Source: Diplolepis rosae
Lineage: Eukaryota > Arthropoda > Insecta > Hymenoptera > Diplolepididae
DNA: 64,000 nt
Direction of reading: 5' to 3'
NCBI GenBank assembly: GCA_030998225.1
Contig: JAPYXD010000713.1
Location: 1,798,001 to 1,862,000, forward strand
Part shown: positions 8,845 through 18,256 of the stretch, piece after piece
Layout: each line of letters starts with the position of its first letter
Numbering within the stretch: the first letter of the stretch is position 1
Position numbers and translations under genes: made by a program
The notes under the pieces: generated by a model
What the model was told of the DNA's origin: nothing
What the model saw: only the letters and a program-made list of their open reading frames with translations
The model's database searches: none

Positions 8845-9620
8845 TTACTTAGTAAATTTTATCGTACTATGATCGTGTGGTGTAGGTATGCCGTAACAAA
8901 GGGAATTTCTGCATATAATTGTCGTTGAAGTAGACTGCGTTTGAGAAATCGCGTCTAAATTTATTTTCGCCGCGTTTTGTTTAGGCTTGTTCGTGGTGGG
9001 AAGTCTTTGCGCGTAGTTGTCTCTAATTTTTCTACCCAGTCTATGACTTTTTTGCCTGGGTGGGCTATGTGACATTGCGTCGCATCTCACTGTCCGAGGG
9101 GGTGAATGCGTTTTTTCCCTGGGAGTATTTTTCTCCTCGAAATGCGCGTCCATGGCTGTCAAACTTGCCCTCATTTTCCGAGTTTTTTCGCTCCTATACG
9201 CGAATTCCGGTAGAAATTACGTTTCCGGCACAGGGGGCTGTTTATAATCGTGCATGGTTGACCATTCGGCTTCCCAATCTTTGCCTGTCTGCGCAAGTTC
9301 CTCAAAATCAACTATATCTTTGCGTTCTATTACGCGCCTAAATTCTGGTGTCAACCCCCTATGAGCATTATTAAGTTGCTCTTCAACCGAGTATGGACCG
9401 TCTAACATGGCGTATAAACCTAACAGGCAAGTTAGATAGTCTTCAATTTTTTCTTTTGCGCCTTGAGTGTGCGCGCGGATTTGATATCTTACACGGCGGT
9501 CGAAATTATCGTCGCCAAATCGACTTCTAAAATCCGTTCTAAATGTGGACTATGATGTCCATTGCAACTTCTTAAGCCGATACCATTGTAAAGCGACAGC
9601 TGTCAACATCAATGGTAGTG
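8845..9620 (-). pseudogene. Gypsy Gag capsid region remnant
   Basis: Capsid-forming part of Gag. Reading leftward, about 9540-9217 contains a Trp-rich start, R-F-G-D-D-N-F-D-R-R-V-R-Y-Q-I-R-A, Q-G-A-K-E-K-I-E-D-Y-L, and L-N-N-A-H-R-G-L-T-P-E-F-R. This is the layout of the Gag C-terminal capsid fold (retrotransposon Gag family): a long helical run with Q-G, an E-x-I-x-x-Y/F-L box and a L-x-P-x-x-R box. 9174-8845 continues as a basic Lys/Arg/Ser/Thr-rich linker before the zinc knuckle. Several stops and frame changes are present. Confidence 0.75.
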
Positions 9621-10541
9621 CGCTAATCAGTTCTATGTCCGATTGTAGAGAAAAAATTCTACAGTCATCTACTCGCATTAGAAAGTTTTACGCGCTTGCC
9701 TTTGACGAGTCATTAAATTTTAAATTGCATTGGCGCACTACTTTACCGACGTCTCTATTTAGTTCAACACGAGTGTTGGTACCTCGCGAATTATGATTAT
9801 AGGGGTTAGTAGGCGCGGAATCAATATTTTTCTATTCATCTGATGTAATTGGCGGAATTTGCGTCGAATTATATACATTTGCGCTACCGTTATTGTGCAG
9901 CGCATAGGAGTTGAAATTACTATGAATATTAGGTGCGAGAGAATTACTTATATTCTCTCGAACGTTTCACTCAATTTTTATGTCTCAGGTTGATCCTTCT
10001 CGTCCAAATTTTTGGAATAGTTTCGTAAATAGTTTTACTTTTTAAAGAGACTATATAGGATACGTAACGAGCGTGATTTTAATTGAAAAATAATTAAAAT
10101 CGACAGAGCTGTCAACCGAACAGCTGTATAATCGCACTCCTGGAGAAACACAGGCAACCACGTCACTCACGTAGACGATTTTTCGCAACCTAACACTACC
10201 TACCCGCACTTTAAATTAATGTTTCAGCTTTATAGTGCAGAGTACTTTAATTTTTGTATAAAATTTTAGAATTTTTAGAATTGTATAGAATTCGGCGTTT
10301 GTTCCTCTATATAGCGCTCTAGCGCTTAAAAAAAATACAAGTATAAAATGCGGCACATAAAATACTGATCAATATATTCAAATTTCTTATCGACGCGGAC
10401 CCGAGGACTCGGGATTACCCTCGATGTCACCGGCGTTACTAAGGCGGCTTTTGATGATGAGCGCCTGGTGTCTCCCGACGCCATATTTATAACTTGATGA
10501 CTGAAAATACAAAACTTCGCATGCAAAAAAACCAAAACCAA
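9621..10541 (-). pseudogene. probable Gypsy gag N-terminal remnant
   Basis: An ATG at 10,482-10,484 (read leftward) starts M-A-S-G-D-T-R-R-S-S-S-K and a Ser/Thr/Pro/Val-rich run with R-V-R-V-D-K-K-F-E-Y-I-D-Q-Y-F. This is plausible for a Gag N-terminus, and the position upstream of the capsid remnant fits. The frame is also open upstream to 10,541. Between 10,325 and 9,620 the frame is lost, and only degenerate coding-like pieces are seen. The assignment rests on position and composition rather than a diagnostic motif. Confidence 0.4.
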
Positions 10542-10596
10542 TCAAGGGTTCCGGCTAGGGCTGGAAGGGTACGGGAGTTCGGATCAGGTAGTGGTA

Positions 10597-10626
10597 TTTT
10601 AGGTTAGGGAAAAAACTAACCTAAAA
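10597..10626. repeat. perfect 11-bp hairpin with TTAGG words
   Basis: TTTTAGGTTAG at 10,597-10,607 pairs perfectly with CTAACCTAAAA at 10,616-10,626 around an 8-nt purine loop. Each arm contains the insect telomeric word TTAGG/CCTAA, but only one to two units, so a telomeric origin is not established. Confidence 0.6.
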
Positions 10627-11570
10627 CATAGCAGCTCTGGCAAAAGAAATATAAAATAAACCCTGCAGCGTTTAGGCACAAATTAAATCTACAATTTATT
10701 TAATTATCGGGAAAGGGCCTGGCTCGATATAAATTCAAAATAAAATAGGAACTTATGGCCAATAATGGCGCAATAATGGCCTGAGAGCCCCGCAGGTGTC
10801 ACCAAAGACAAAATTTCGAAAAGAAATTACAGTCATTAAACGACTATCAACGGCCCGGGTTATAATCCTCAAAACTCACCGGGCTTCTGGCCACAATCTC
10901 GCGCCTCAGCTCATCCGAATTGAAATCGGTGGCGTCCATTTAATAGGAAATTTAAACTTTGAAAAAGTTTGGGCTACCTGCCACTCTGCTGGCAACGACA
11001 TAATAAAGCTGCGCGCCAAAGGTGTCGCGTAGTTTTATTACATCAGCTGGAAAGGCTAGCGCACGCGCATGAAGCTCAGGTTTGTGCGGGCGACTTGTTT
11101 TGTGAGGACGACGGCGCCAAGCAACCAATGAGCTGAAGCGTCTATCGGTCGGTTTGCCTCATTGGCTTAAAACGTCGAGGGGTGCGTTTAAACTACGAAG
11201 AGTTCATACTGCACAACACTAGTTACAAACAGACAATTCGAATATATAATATATGGATTTGGAATCCATGGGCTGCAGCACGTGGTCCTTTCAGATGCCA
11301 TGCCTGCCGGGTGATGCCCTCTGTGGCTTGCCAGTGAACCGCTCTGACGTGTGATGGTAACATAGCGATCTCTTTGGCGGCTCTTTTCAAGCTGGTGTTA
11401 ATAATGAAACAAAAAAATTAATTTAACGTAATTTAACGTAATTTACCACGTTACAACCGTCTGAAAGCAGACTCCCTTTACATTTCACTTTATTTCGCGT
11501 AGTTTGAACGACGGTGTCTATATTTGCAACTGGACGCTTGACGGTTAGTGCCTCGATCCGCATCATGAAA

Positions 11571-11623
11571 TCGACTGACTGCAAGATATAAATACAGTGC
11601 TTTTATAGCTTGCAAGTCAGTCG
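11571..11623 (+). promoter_or_regulatory. TATA-like box inside an inverted repeat
   Basis: The arm TCGACTGACTGCAAG (11,571-11,585) is matched in reverse complement by CTTGCAAGTCAGTCG (11,609-11,623), with one extra base. TATAAATA lies in the loop at about 11,587-11,594. It is located 70-80 bp upstream of the protease remnant and could be the promoter of the rightward virion cluster. No experimental signal can be read from sequence, so this is a candidate only. Confidence 0.35.
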
Positions 11624-11665
11624 CTCGCAAGCTTTTGTAGAGTGTAGAATGATTGTACATCGAGA

Positions 11666-12007
11666 GATGTTGACTTGCTTAAATATGCCAGAGCTGTGAA
11701 TATTCCCCATTTTCGTGGAGTCTTTATGTGAAATTCATTACCTGCAAAAGGGCCTCAACGATACGAGTCAGCCATCATCAATTTTGATGATAAAGAAGGT
11801 CCTCGAACACATTTGGTGGCATATGAAAAAAGTAATAATGAAATAATGTACTTTGACACTTTTGGTAGCCATCAACCACCAACTGATCTCATCAAATATT
11901 TAGGCGATGGTAGCTTCATAAAATATAATCATGAGAGATATCAAAATTATGATAGTTTGAATGTGGACATTTGTGCCTCAAATTTCTATGTGGACAGCTT
12001 AGCTTAA
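11666..12007 (+). pseudogene. adenain-like protease remnant (Polinton virion cluster)
   Basis: Resembles the adenovirus-type cysteine protease encoded by Maverick/Polinton elements, which matures capsid proteins. The frame has I-P-H-F-R-G-V-F, then T-H-L-V-A-Y-E (the His region of the active site), then Y-F-D-T-F-G, with the Asp box, and a Y-N-H-x-x-Y-Q-x-Y stretch. A TGA interrupts it near 11,729. A one-base frameshift at about 11,960 falls just before the expected active-site Cys box, which is read in another frame; the given frame then ends in unrelated residues at 12,007. The short length agrees with the family (about 100-200 residues). Inactive. The family call rests on remembered pattern and on the cluster context. 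Confidence 0.6.
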
Positions 12008-12105
12008 GAAGAAAATATAGTCTATATAATTGTAAGTAGTTAACTATCAACTTCAGTATACATTTAGATACCGTCATGGACAATTAATTTACTCTGACGA
12101 TAACA

Positions 12106-12861
12106 GGAAATACTTCAGTGCTTGAAGCTGGATATTTTCCACCAATAGAACTCTCACCAAACAGAAAATATGTTCTTGGTATCATTGAACTACTTACATT
12201 TAATTCAATTCCTAACGTTGTCATTGGAAAGAATAAATTTTATATCGGTAACCAAGTGGTAACGATACCTCCTTGAAGTTATGAAATTGAAGATATTGAA
12301 AGATGTATACAGTACAACAGTCTTTGGTGACTGGAAACTTTTCAACTGTAATAGTATCAAATAATAAAATTGAGTTGGAAAAGTTTGTTGAAAAGAATTT
12401 GAAAGATAAAAGCACAGTAATAAATACTTAGCCTAATAATAACACGTTACGCAGTGAAATATAGTGTAATCAGAAAGTAAATTTCAAACCTGAGGATTCA
12501 ATTGGGCAATTATTAGGACTTAAACAATGTGTTCTTGAAGCCAACAAAGTTCATGTGCCTGATTTGCCTGTATCAATTCTTAGAGTCAAATGCTCTACGA
12601 GTTGAGTGTAATATTACAACTGGACCATACATAAATAATCGCAAAGTATACACCATCCATGAATTCTTTCTAACAGTTCCACCAGGATATAAGATGGTTG
12701 AAGTACCTGCACATGTCATTTACCTTCCGATCGCTGTAAAGGCAATACATAATCTTCAGCTCCGCATAGTTGACCAGGACGGGGACGAAGAAAAAAGGAA
12801 AAACAATAAATCTACATTTATTTTGTTTGTCGATGTCATAAAAAAATGGACGAAGTACTGA
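12106..12861 (+). pseudogene. minor capsid/penton-like remnant (Polinton cluster)
   Basis: Follows the protease remnant on the same strand. 12,106-12,300 reads like a conserved N-terminal part with V-L-E-A-G-Y-F-P-P-I-E-L, then frame breaks around 12,275-12,470. The open stretch 12,529-12,861 has V-E-C-N-I-T-T-G, H-E-F-F-L-T-V-P-P-G-Y-K and an I-Y-L-P-I...L-R-I-V-D-Q-D-G segment. These fit a recurrent insect-genome protein that accompanies the Polinton capsid genes, and the gene order here supports a structural role. Whether it is the penton or another minor capsid protein cannot be decided from sequence alone. Its end overlaps the next frame by 16 bases. Multiple stops make it inactive. Confidence 0.5.
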
Positions 12862-13985
12862 ACATTCCAGTTACAGTGAGTTTTGATGAATCTATAGCAC
12901 ATTATGAGATTCATGCTCATCAACCTTATGCTTCATCGTCTTTCAACAATAGTGATGAAATACGAATTGTAGCACAGCATCAAGAGTTATGCATTCTACC
13001 ATGCAAAAGTTCATTACTCATTTTTGGAAGATTAACAAATGCTGCTGGAACTGCACTTAGACAAAATGTAAAGTTGACTAGTGACGCAGTTTGCTTTTTA
13101 TTTGATGGAATTCGTTATGAACTAAATGGCATTGAGATTGATAGATGTAAATATAATGGATAAACTTCTACAATTAAAAATTACATTTCTCTAACCCCGA
13201 ATCCGCAAAATGTTGCTGAAAATGCAGGATGGTTAGGAATAAATACCGATACAACACTGACATTAGATGGATACTTTGATGTAACAATATTACTCAATAT
13301 GATTTTGGTTTTGCTGAAGATCACAAAAAAAAATAATTGTAAATGCTAAGCATGAACTCAATTTAACAAGATCTCGTATAGACCTTGATGCTATATTTGA
13401 AGACGGTCAAGGAGATGTTGAGGAATTCCAAATTCTACTTCAAAAAGTTGAATGGATGGTTCCTTATTTACTACCTGCAGACAATCACAAGATTAAAATG
13501 CTGAAATTTATTGAAAAGGGTCCTCCAATATAAATAAGTTTCAGATCATAGGAAATTTATGAGTGTCCACTAGTTCTTGCAAGTACTAAAGTGATGTGGC
13601 AGACCAAGACGTCAACACAATTGGAAAAACCACGATATGTAATATTTGGTTTACAAACAGGGAGGAAAGATAAACGTAAAAAAGAAGCCAACTATTTTGA
13701 TCACTGTAATATCACCAATTTGCCTTATTGTATGAAATGTATGCTAATTTTCAAACTTCTTATTATGGAAAGGAATCAGAACCTATGTTAGATTAGAATC
13801 TTTTCAAACAACATGCTCCGTTGATTGTTATTGATTGCTCAAAACAAAATGAATATCTGAAACAGGTATCAGTAGAAGTACGGTTAGAATTCGAAGCAGA
13901 AAATAACATGCCAGCTCAGACACTTGTCTCTATTATTCAAATTAGATCAATATATCTTGATTCACTTCATTTTGCATTATTCTAG
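12846..13985 (+). pseudogene. major capsid-like remnant (Polinton cluster)
   Basis: Starts with a good ATG at 12,846, overlapping the previous gene by 16 bases. The first frame runs to a TAA near 13,161 and contains F-D-E-S-I-A-H-Y-E-I-H, N-S-D-E-I-R-I and F-L-F-D-G-I-R-Y-E-L-N-G. Later pieces in changing frames include A-K-H-E-L-N-L near 13,345, E-K-P-R-Y-V-I-F-G-L-Q near 13,625 and V-R-L-E-F-E-A near 13,880, so at least 1.1 kb of one gene is traceable through a TAA, one or more frameshifts and further stops. Position after protease and minor capsid genes suggests the double jelly-roll major capsid protein of a Maverick/Polinton or related adintovirus-like element. That identity is inference from context and pattern. 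Confidence 0.5.
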
Positions 13986-14360
13986 ATTAATTTAGAATGA
14001 TCTAAATCTAAATCTAGCAACTATAATAGTTAAAGAATATTTATAAGAATAGTAATTAATAGTTGTATAAAAGATAGTAATGGTAGTATTATAGTAATAT
14101 GAGGATTTAATTAGTAGCAAATAGTGTCTAATAGTATTAAACTTCTTTATTCAATATAGGAATAGTATTATAGTAGAAATAATGTGTACTATATATATTT
14201 AAAACATGGAAAAAAACATATATAATAGCTAATTCACAAAATAATATTAAGTGCAAAGGTTACACTAAGGCTTAAAACATAAAGTATCAAAATTGAGTTT
14301 TATTAATAAAAAGCTAATTTGTACAAGTTATACTTTGGCTTTAAAACGGGTGAGCTAGAA
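13986..14360. other. AT-rich spacer, no gene
   Basis: Composed of TAGTAAT-like and ATAGTATT-like degenerate runs, then an imperfect direct repeat: about 14,251-14,278 and 14,319-14,347 share the pattern of TG-CA-A-GTTA-ACT followed by GGC and TTAAAAC. Nothing coding. It may include the terminal part of the Polinton-type element, but no terminal inverted repeat was found. Confidence 0.5.
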
Positions 14361-14364
14361 TTAA

Positions 14365-15081
14365 GGGGGTCTCCTTATACAGAACCTTCATAAAACGCAC
14401 TTTTTCCCAATTTTCTTTGAAGCAGTAAATAAAAACATTGGTCAAAGATTTTTCGCATATATTTAGGTACATATTTGAACTTGTTAAAAAAAATTTTCAT
14501 TTGAAAACAAGAAAAAATCTCGGACTTATGGAAGATCCCGCGCAGCGTCTCACCACGAACAATTAATTTTGTGTGCATGATATTGTCCAAAGTTTTCATC
14601 TGAAACACATATATATTTGTTTTTTTATTCAGAAGGGTCTTCCGCTTATAGTGAACCTAAAAAATTGTCAAAAAATTTTTTTTTTGAGTTACTTTCCAGA
14701 AAAATCAAATTTTTCACCGTTTTTGTTTGTTTAAAATGTGTTATTTATAATGAAAATAAATACTGTGTCATGAAAACTAAAGGTTCACTATATGCGCATT
14801 TTAATTACCTACAAATAAAAAAAGTTTATAATAATAGCTTAATTGGTTCTCCTTTAATCGTGCACGCAATTTTGAAAAATGTGGTTTCGAGAAAACGCGC
14901 TTTAAAGTTTTCTGACGGTGAAAAATCAACTTACGCAGAGCCACTGCTTGGAACTCTACCATCAAAACTATTCCGATATGGACTGTATAATTTTGCGACA
15001 ATATTCTCTGATAATAGTTCCATCGATTGAAACTAAAAAAAAAAAATCGATTTTTCGAAAGTTCTGGATAAGGAGACCCCC
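14365..15081. mobile_element. piggyBac-like MITE, 717 bp
   Basis: A non-autonomous DNA transposon with exact ends. The first 21 bases (14,365-14,385) and the reverse complement of the last 21 (15,061-15,081) agree at 20 positions and begin GGGGGTCTCC. Each end is flanked by TTAA (14,361-14,364 and 15,082-15,085), the target duplication of piggyBac elements. The interior is AT-rich, with further inverted pieces such as TATAGTGAACC near 14,646 and GGTTCACTATA near 14,782. No transposase is present; the open frames at 14,617-15,030 (+) and 14,801-15,088 (-) match nothing recognised and include the inverted repeat. The superfamily call rests on TTAA plus inverted repeats. Confidence 0.82.
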
Positions 15082-15122
15082 TTAACATCAGAATAATTAA
15101 ATGACAGTTTCATCTTAACCGA

Positions 15123-15510
15123 ATTAAAAACATTGGGCATGTGGAATTTGAATCCATTGAGGGTGAGGACCTTGTGTCCACTGGGTTTGACCTTGAACCC
15201 ATTGATGAGGCCGAGAAGTAGAGAAACAGGAACCTGGAGGACGTGGACCTTGATTTTGTTTCCAAGAATTCAATACATTCTGTATATTTGAAATAAAAGC
15301 TGGAATTTAAACAGCAGAAGTCATAACACCTGCAGCTGTACTCGAAACTTCTGAAGAAGCAGTCATGACTTTCGCATCAGAAGATACGACACTGGAAGTA
15401 GCAGTAAAAACTGCTGGAGCAGCAATCATGATTTCTGAAGCAGTAGTCGTAACAGTACTTTTTGTCATTGTAGCTGTAGAAACTATGACGGACTGTTCTC
15501 GGCAGTACAC
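15123..15510 (-). pseudogene. decayed low-complexity reading frame, unknown
   Basis: A single minus-strand frame from 15,510 to a stop near 15,123, interrupted only by a TAA at 15,307-15,309. The first part is extremely Thr/Ser/Ala/Val-rich. The second contains Q-G-P-R-P-P-G and then three spaced copies of a Gln-Trp-x-Gln motif (Q-W-V-Q-G, Q-W-T-Q-G, Q-W-I-Q). The periodic Q-W motif and frame continuity across the stop suggest a once-coding exon or element gene rather than chance. No family was recognised. The frame at 15,865-16,074 lies upstream in the same orientation and frame and could belong to it. Confidence 0.35.
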
Positions 15511-15594
15511 TCAGTCACGTTCTCCCCCACCAGCATACCGACCAGCGCGCGCAGCGTCGTCCCCCACTACTTTCCGCCTTCCCCCGCCACGCGC

Positions 15595-15705
15595 GGACAG
15601 GTATAAAGGGAAGGCCGGAGAGCCGAGAAAGTGCAGTTCGCCCGGGGCGGCGAGGTGGGTTACAGCGGAGCGCCGCACTGGACGGACGGACAGGAGATGC
15701 CTTTC
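15595..15705 (+). promoter_or_regulatory. GC-rich TATA promoter candidate
   Basis: TATAAA at 15,602-15,607 lies in a GC-rich island (about 15,520-15,720) within AT-rich DNA. An Inr-like GCAGTT with A at 15,635 is 33 bases from the first T of the TATA box, close to normal spacing. An ATG at 15,695 is followed within 12 bases by a G-T-G-G-G-T donor-like site. This would fit a short first exon or a retroelement promoter. The downstream gene, if any, was not identified. Confidence 0.35.
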
Positions 15706-15864
15706 CTGGTGGGTACTTCCCACAGGAAGGTATTTCATTCCTTAATCTCACACTCCTACCGAACCCTGGCTCACTGAAGCGTCTGGCAACCAGGGGGAAA
15801 GTAGGGATGTAACAAACTGATGTCATAATTTTACAATCCTTGGCTGACATCTTCCGATTCATTT

Positions 15865-16074
15865 TTAGAGGTTGAGTTCGTTTTCTGCACCATGGTTGAT
15901 CAAGAGAAGAAGAAGGTGGAGAAGAAATCTGAGAATTTTTATTAATTTTATTATCATTTCTGAACTGGAACTTTCCAGATTTAATTTGTTTTTTCCATGT
16001 TCACGATGAGGAATCACAACAATAATCTTTGTTTTCTTCTTAGGAGGTGAGTTTTCATCATTTTTCCCAGACAT
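15865..16074 (-). CDS. small basic hypothetical protein
   Basis: A 69-codon frame with its ATG preceded in frame by a TAG nine bases upstream, so the start is the first possible one. The N-terminus is hydrophilic, M-S-G-K-N-D-E-N-S-P-P-K-K-K-T-K, with a nuclear-localisation-like Lys cluster and a later Ser run (E-S-S-S-S-E). The C-terminal third turns Leu-rich in a way that suggests a frameshift: the neighbouring frame gives a Ser/Pro-rich continuation. No family was recognised. It may be the N-terminal exon of the decayed frame at 15,123-15,510, or chance. Confidence 0.3.
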   Translation of the reverse strand: MSGKNDENSPPKKKTKIIVVIPHREHGKNKLNLESSSSEMIIKLIKILRFLLHLLLLLINHGAENELNL

Positions 16075-18056
16075 TAGACACTAAGGTGTCACGATATATT
16101 TTGGGACGTAGACGTTACCATCACTATCGTTCCAATGAGGTTTTCGGAAAGATCAGGAATAGGTGATGAGACAGCCCAGCCTCGAGTATCCGCCTTTTGC
16201 GACGAAATGGGGGAAGAATCCGCAAAGTTAGGCTTACTTTTGGAACAAGTAGATTCCCACGAGACTCGCACGAAAGAATTGCGATGTCTCATTAAGTATT
16301 CGCCCAGTAATTAACGATTTACTTCCAAACCGGAAGTGAATGTGACGAGAACGAGCCAGTCTGATCTTCACAGACATTTTCGTTCGTACTCTCAGCGAGC
16401 GCCACACTAACCTGTGGTTGCTGCCACACGACCAATCACTCAGGTCAAGCAGCGCGTAGTATGGTTCGCTGGATGGGTGGGCGTCCCAGGCTGTTAAGTC
16501 TTCTACATTTTTTTTACATTTTTCATAGCAGGTTTATTTATTCATTTGCATATATATATATGAATTATAACTAATAATTAAGTAAACGATTAAATACAGG
16601 AATAAAAAGGTAAATAAATGGAGACCATTAAAAATAAAAATAAAATCTCATTGTATTAGTGGATGGATATGATAAAGCAACACATTAATGCATAAACGAA
16701 TACAATTACCAGAAATAAATATAATTGTCAGTGCATTGTAAATGCCATGAACATTAAATACCTTAAGTGTTTGTTGCCATGGATATAAATCACAAATCAT
16801 AATGAATTAATATTAACTAATTGAAGATAAAAGGGTTTTCTCGATAATAAGCAAAATGTCAAATCTGTAAATGATATAACAATATACGACCTTTTGATCA
16901 TTTTTATCTTTTATTTTATTCATCGCTTTCCTTTATTTTTTCATTCTTTTTTTGAACTAATTATTACTCATTAATAAGGTTTTCAATCCTTCTTAGAATT
17001 TTTTTTATCGTTGCACAAAGATTAGACCCTCCTATGCCACTGCCCAATGGGAGAGCGCGCCTACGTAGGTAGCACGCGCCAGCGGGAGGTGAAATGGGGG
17101 AAAGGCTTTCTCGTCATCGTCGCGCGGTGCGCTTTCGCTTTTGAGTGCACATCAATATTTAAACACTCCCACGGGACAAAATATGCGACTTTTTGAAATT
17201 TGAAAGACATCGTCATAATCGCGAGAATATTAACTTTCTTCCGTTACCGATTTCCAACCTCAAAACGGTCGCGAAAAGGGGGAAAAGACCATGTATAAAG
17301 TTCTTAATTTATTGATTTGATTAGACTCGATCGCGGTCGCTGATTGAGGCGCGCGCATATTAATTAAGGGGGAAATTATTAAAGAGGTGGAAAGCCGAGG
17401 TAAAGTACTTGGTTGCTGATCCTCGAATATTATTACAGGCGTGCAGCCCGAAAAGGTGAGAGCACGGCTCGACACCAGGAGCACTTCTTCTAATAGTTCG
17501 AGATCTTGGGCTCGAGTATGTTCTACCTGCATCTCACGATCAGGTGAACAACTTTGAGAACCAGATCGCTTATGCTTACCAGTCCCCTTTCAGCAGTTAG
17601 GGATCTTTTGGATCATTTTCCGTTTTTAAAAATAATTGTAGGTTTGTTTTTCTTCTAAATTCACGTGGGGTTTTCTTTTTTGAATTGAAAATAGCGAGCA
17701 ACAGTCTCGAGTAAAAATACTGGATTGTGGTCTACCTGGGAAGCAAGTACTCGTGCACTCACAAAAAGTGAGACTCGGGGAAAGCTCCCGTCCTCATAAC
17801 GCTTCCTTGTGCCGAGCAGTGTCGGAGCCCTGAGGGCACTTCACAGCAACAGTACGTCCCTGCATTCCCTTTTTATAGCCCAATTGGGTCAACCAAGGTC
17901 CAGTGTCGTCGTCGGTTATTTTTGTGGGAGGAAAAGGGCAAATGATGACCTCGTCGGGAGAATATGCTCATAAATTCCAAAAATCAGGACCGACTTTTAC
18001 TGATGCCTTTGTAACTGGTAAAATTTTTCAAATTAAATTATATTAATAATTAATAT
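16075..18056. other. no gene recognised before the satellite
   Basis: Alternating AT-rich (16,500-17,000) and GC-richer (17,040-17,160, 17,450-17,950) DNA. The open frames 16,089-16,292 (-) and 17,260-17,532 (-) have no familiar motifs. An AT dinucleotide run sits at about 16,549-16,562. At 18,020-18,056 the sequence becomes almost pure A/T and then passes directly into the satellite. No transposon ends were found at the junction. Confidence 0.5.
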
Positions 18057-18256
18057 TTATCGAAGATGTCAAATACCAGAATAACTGTTTTTAGCATCAC
18101 GAGAAGTAAAAATGTTCACATACTACGCAATGTTTTAGTGATGTTATTTTTCAAACCTTGAAACGTGCATTCTTAATAAACTGAAAAATCGTATTCGCAT
18201 TTTCGTATGTTAAACAAGAAGTTTTATTGTTCGCTTTCATCCTTTGATGCTATATT
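18057..18256. repeat. edge monomer of the array
   Basis: First, partial copy. The usual GAATCGTG start is replaced by flanking A/T DNA, and homology begins at TATCGAAGATGTC. It differs from most monomers by TAGCATCAC, ATGTTCACAT and TTTTAGTGATGTTATTTTTC. The last variant is seen again in only one interior copy (about 50,390-50,480). Confidence 0.85.

Larger units (their letters stand above)
6422..10541 (-). mobile_element. decayed Ty3/Gypsy LTR retrotransposon
   Basis: Leftward-reading retrotransposon with the domain order gag, CCHC zinc knuckle, aspartic protease, reverse transcriptase, RNase H, integrase, which defines Ty3/Gypsy (integrase after RNase H). Limits given are the first probable gag codons and the pol stop; the long terminal repeats were not identified, so the real element is longer. 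Nearly every catalytic site is altered and there are multiple frameshifts, stops and at least one large internal deletion between RNase H and integrase. No envelope gene is evident. The element lies between two Polinton-type segments and may have inserted into a Polinton. Confidence 0.88.
10542..11665. other. no gene recognised between Gypsy and Polinton remnants
   Basis: Mixed composition with GC-richer patches at 10,840-11,190. It contains a perfect 11-bp inverted repeat at 10,597-10,626 and a TATA-bearing inverted repeat at 11,571-11,623, listed separately. A 78-codon open frame at 10,796-11,032 has no familiar features. Part of this stretch could be the 5' long terminal repeat of the Gypsy element, but no matching partner was found near 5.4-6.4 kb except one 19-mer. 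Confidence 0.4.

Noticed and set aside
14617..15030. 137-codon frame as a transposase in the TTAA element
   Set aside because: It has no piggyBac catalytic pattern and is far too short; the element is better read as a MITE.
15365..15745. 126-codon plus-strand frame
   Set aside because: It overlaps the more coherent minus-strand frame and the promoter-like GC island; the composition changes abruptly half way.
17260..17532. 90-codon minus-strand frame next to the satellite
   Set aside because: No known motif; likely chance in GC-richer DNA.
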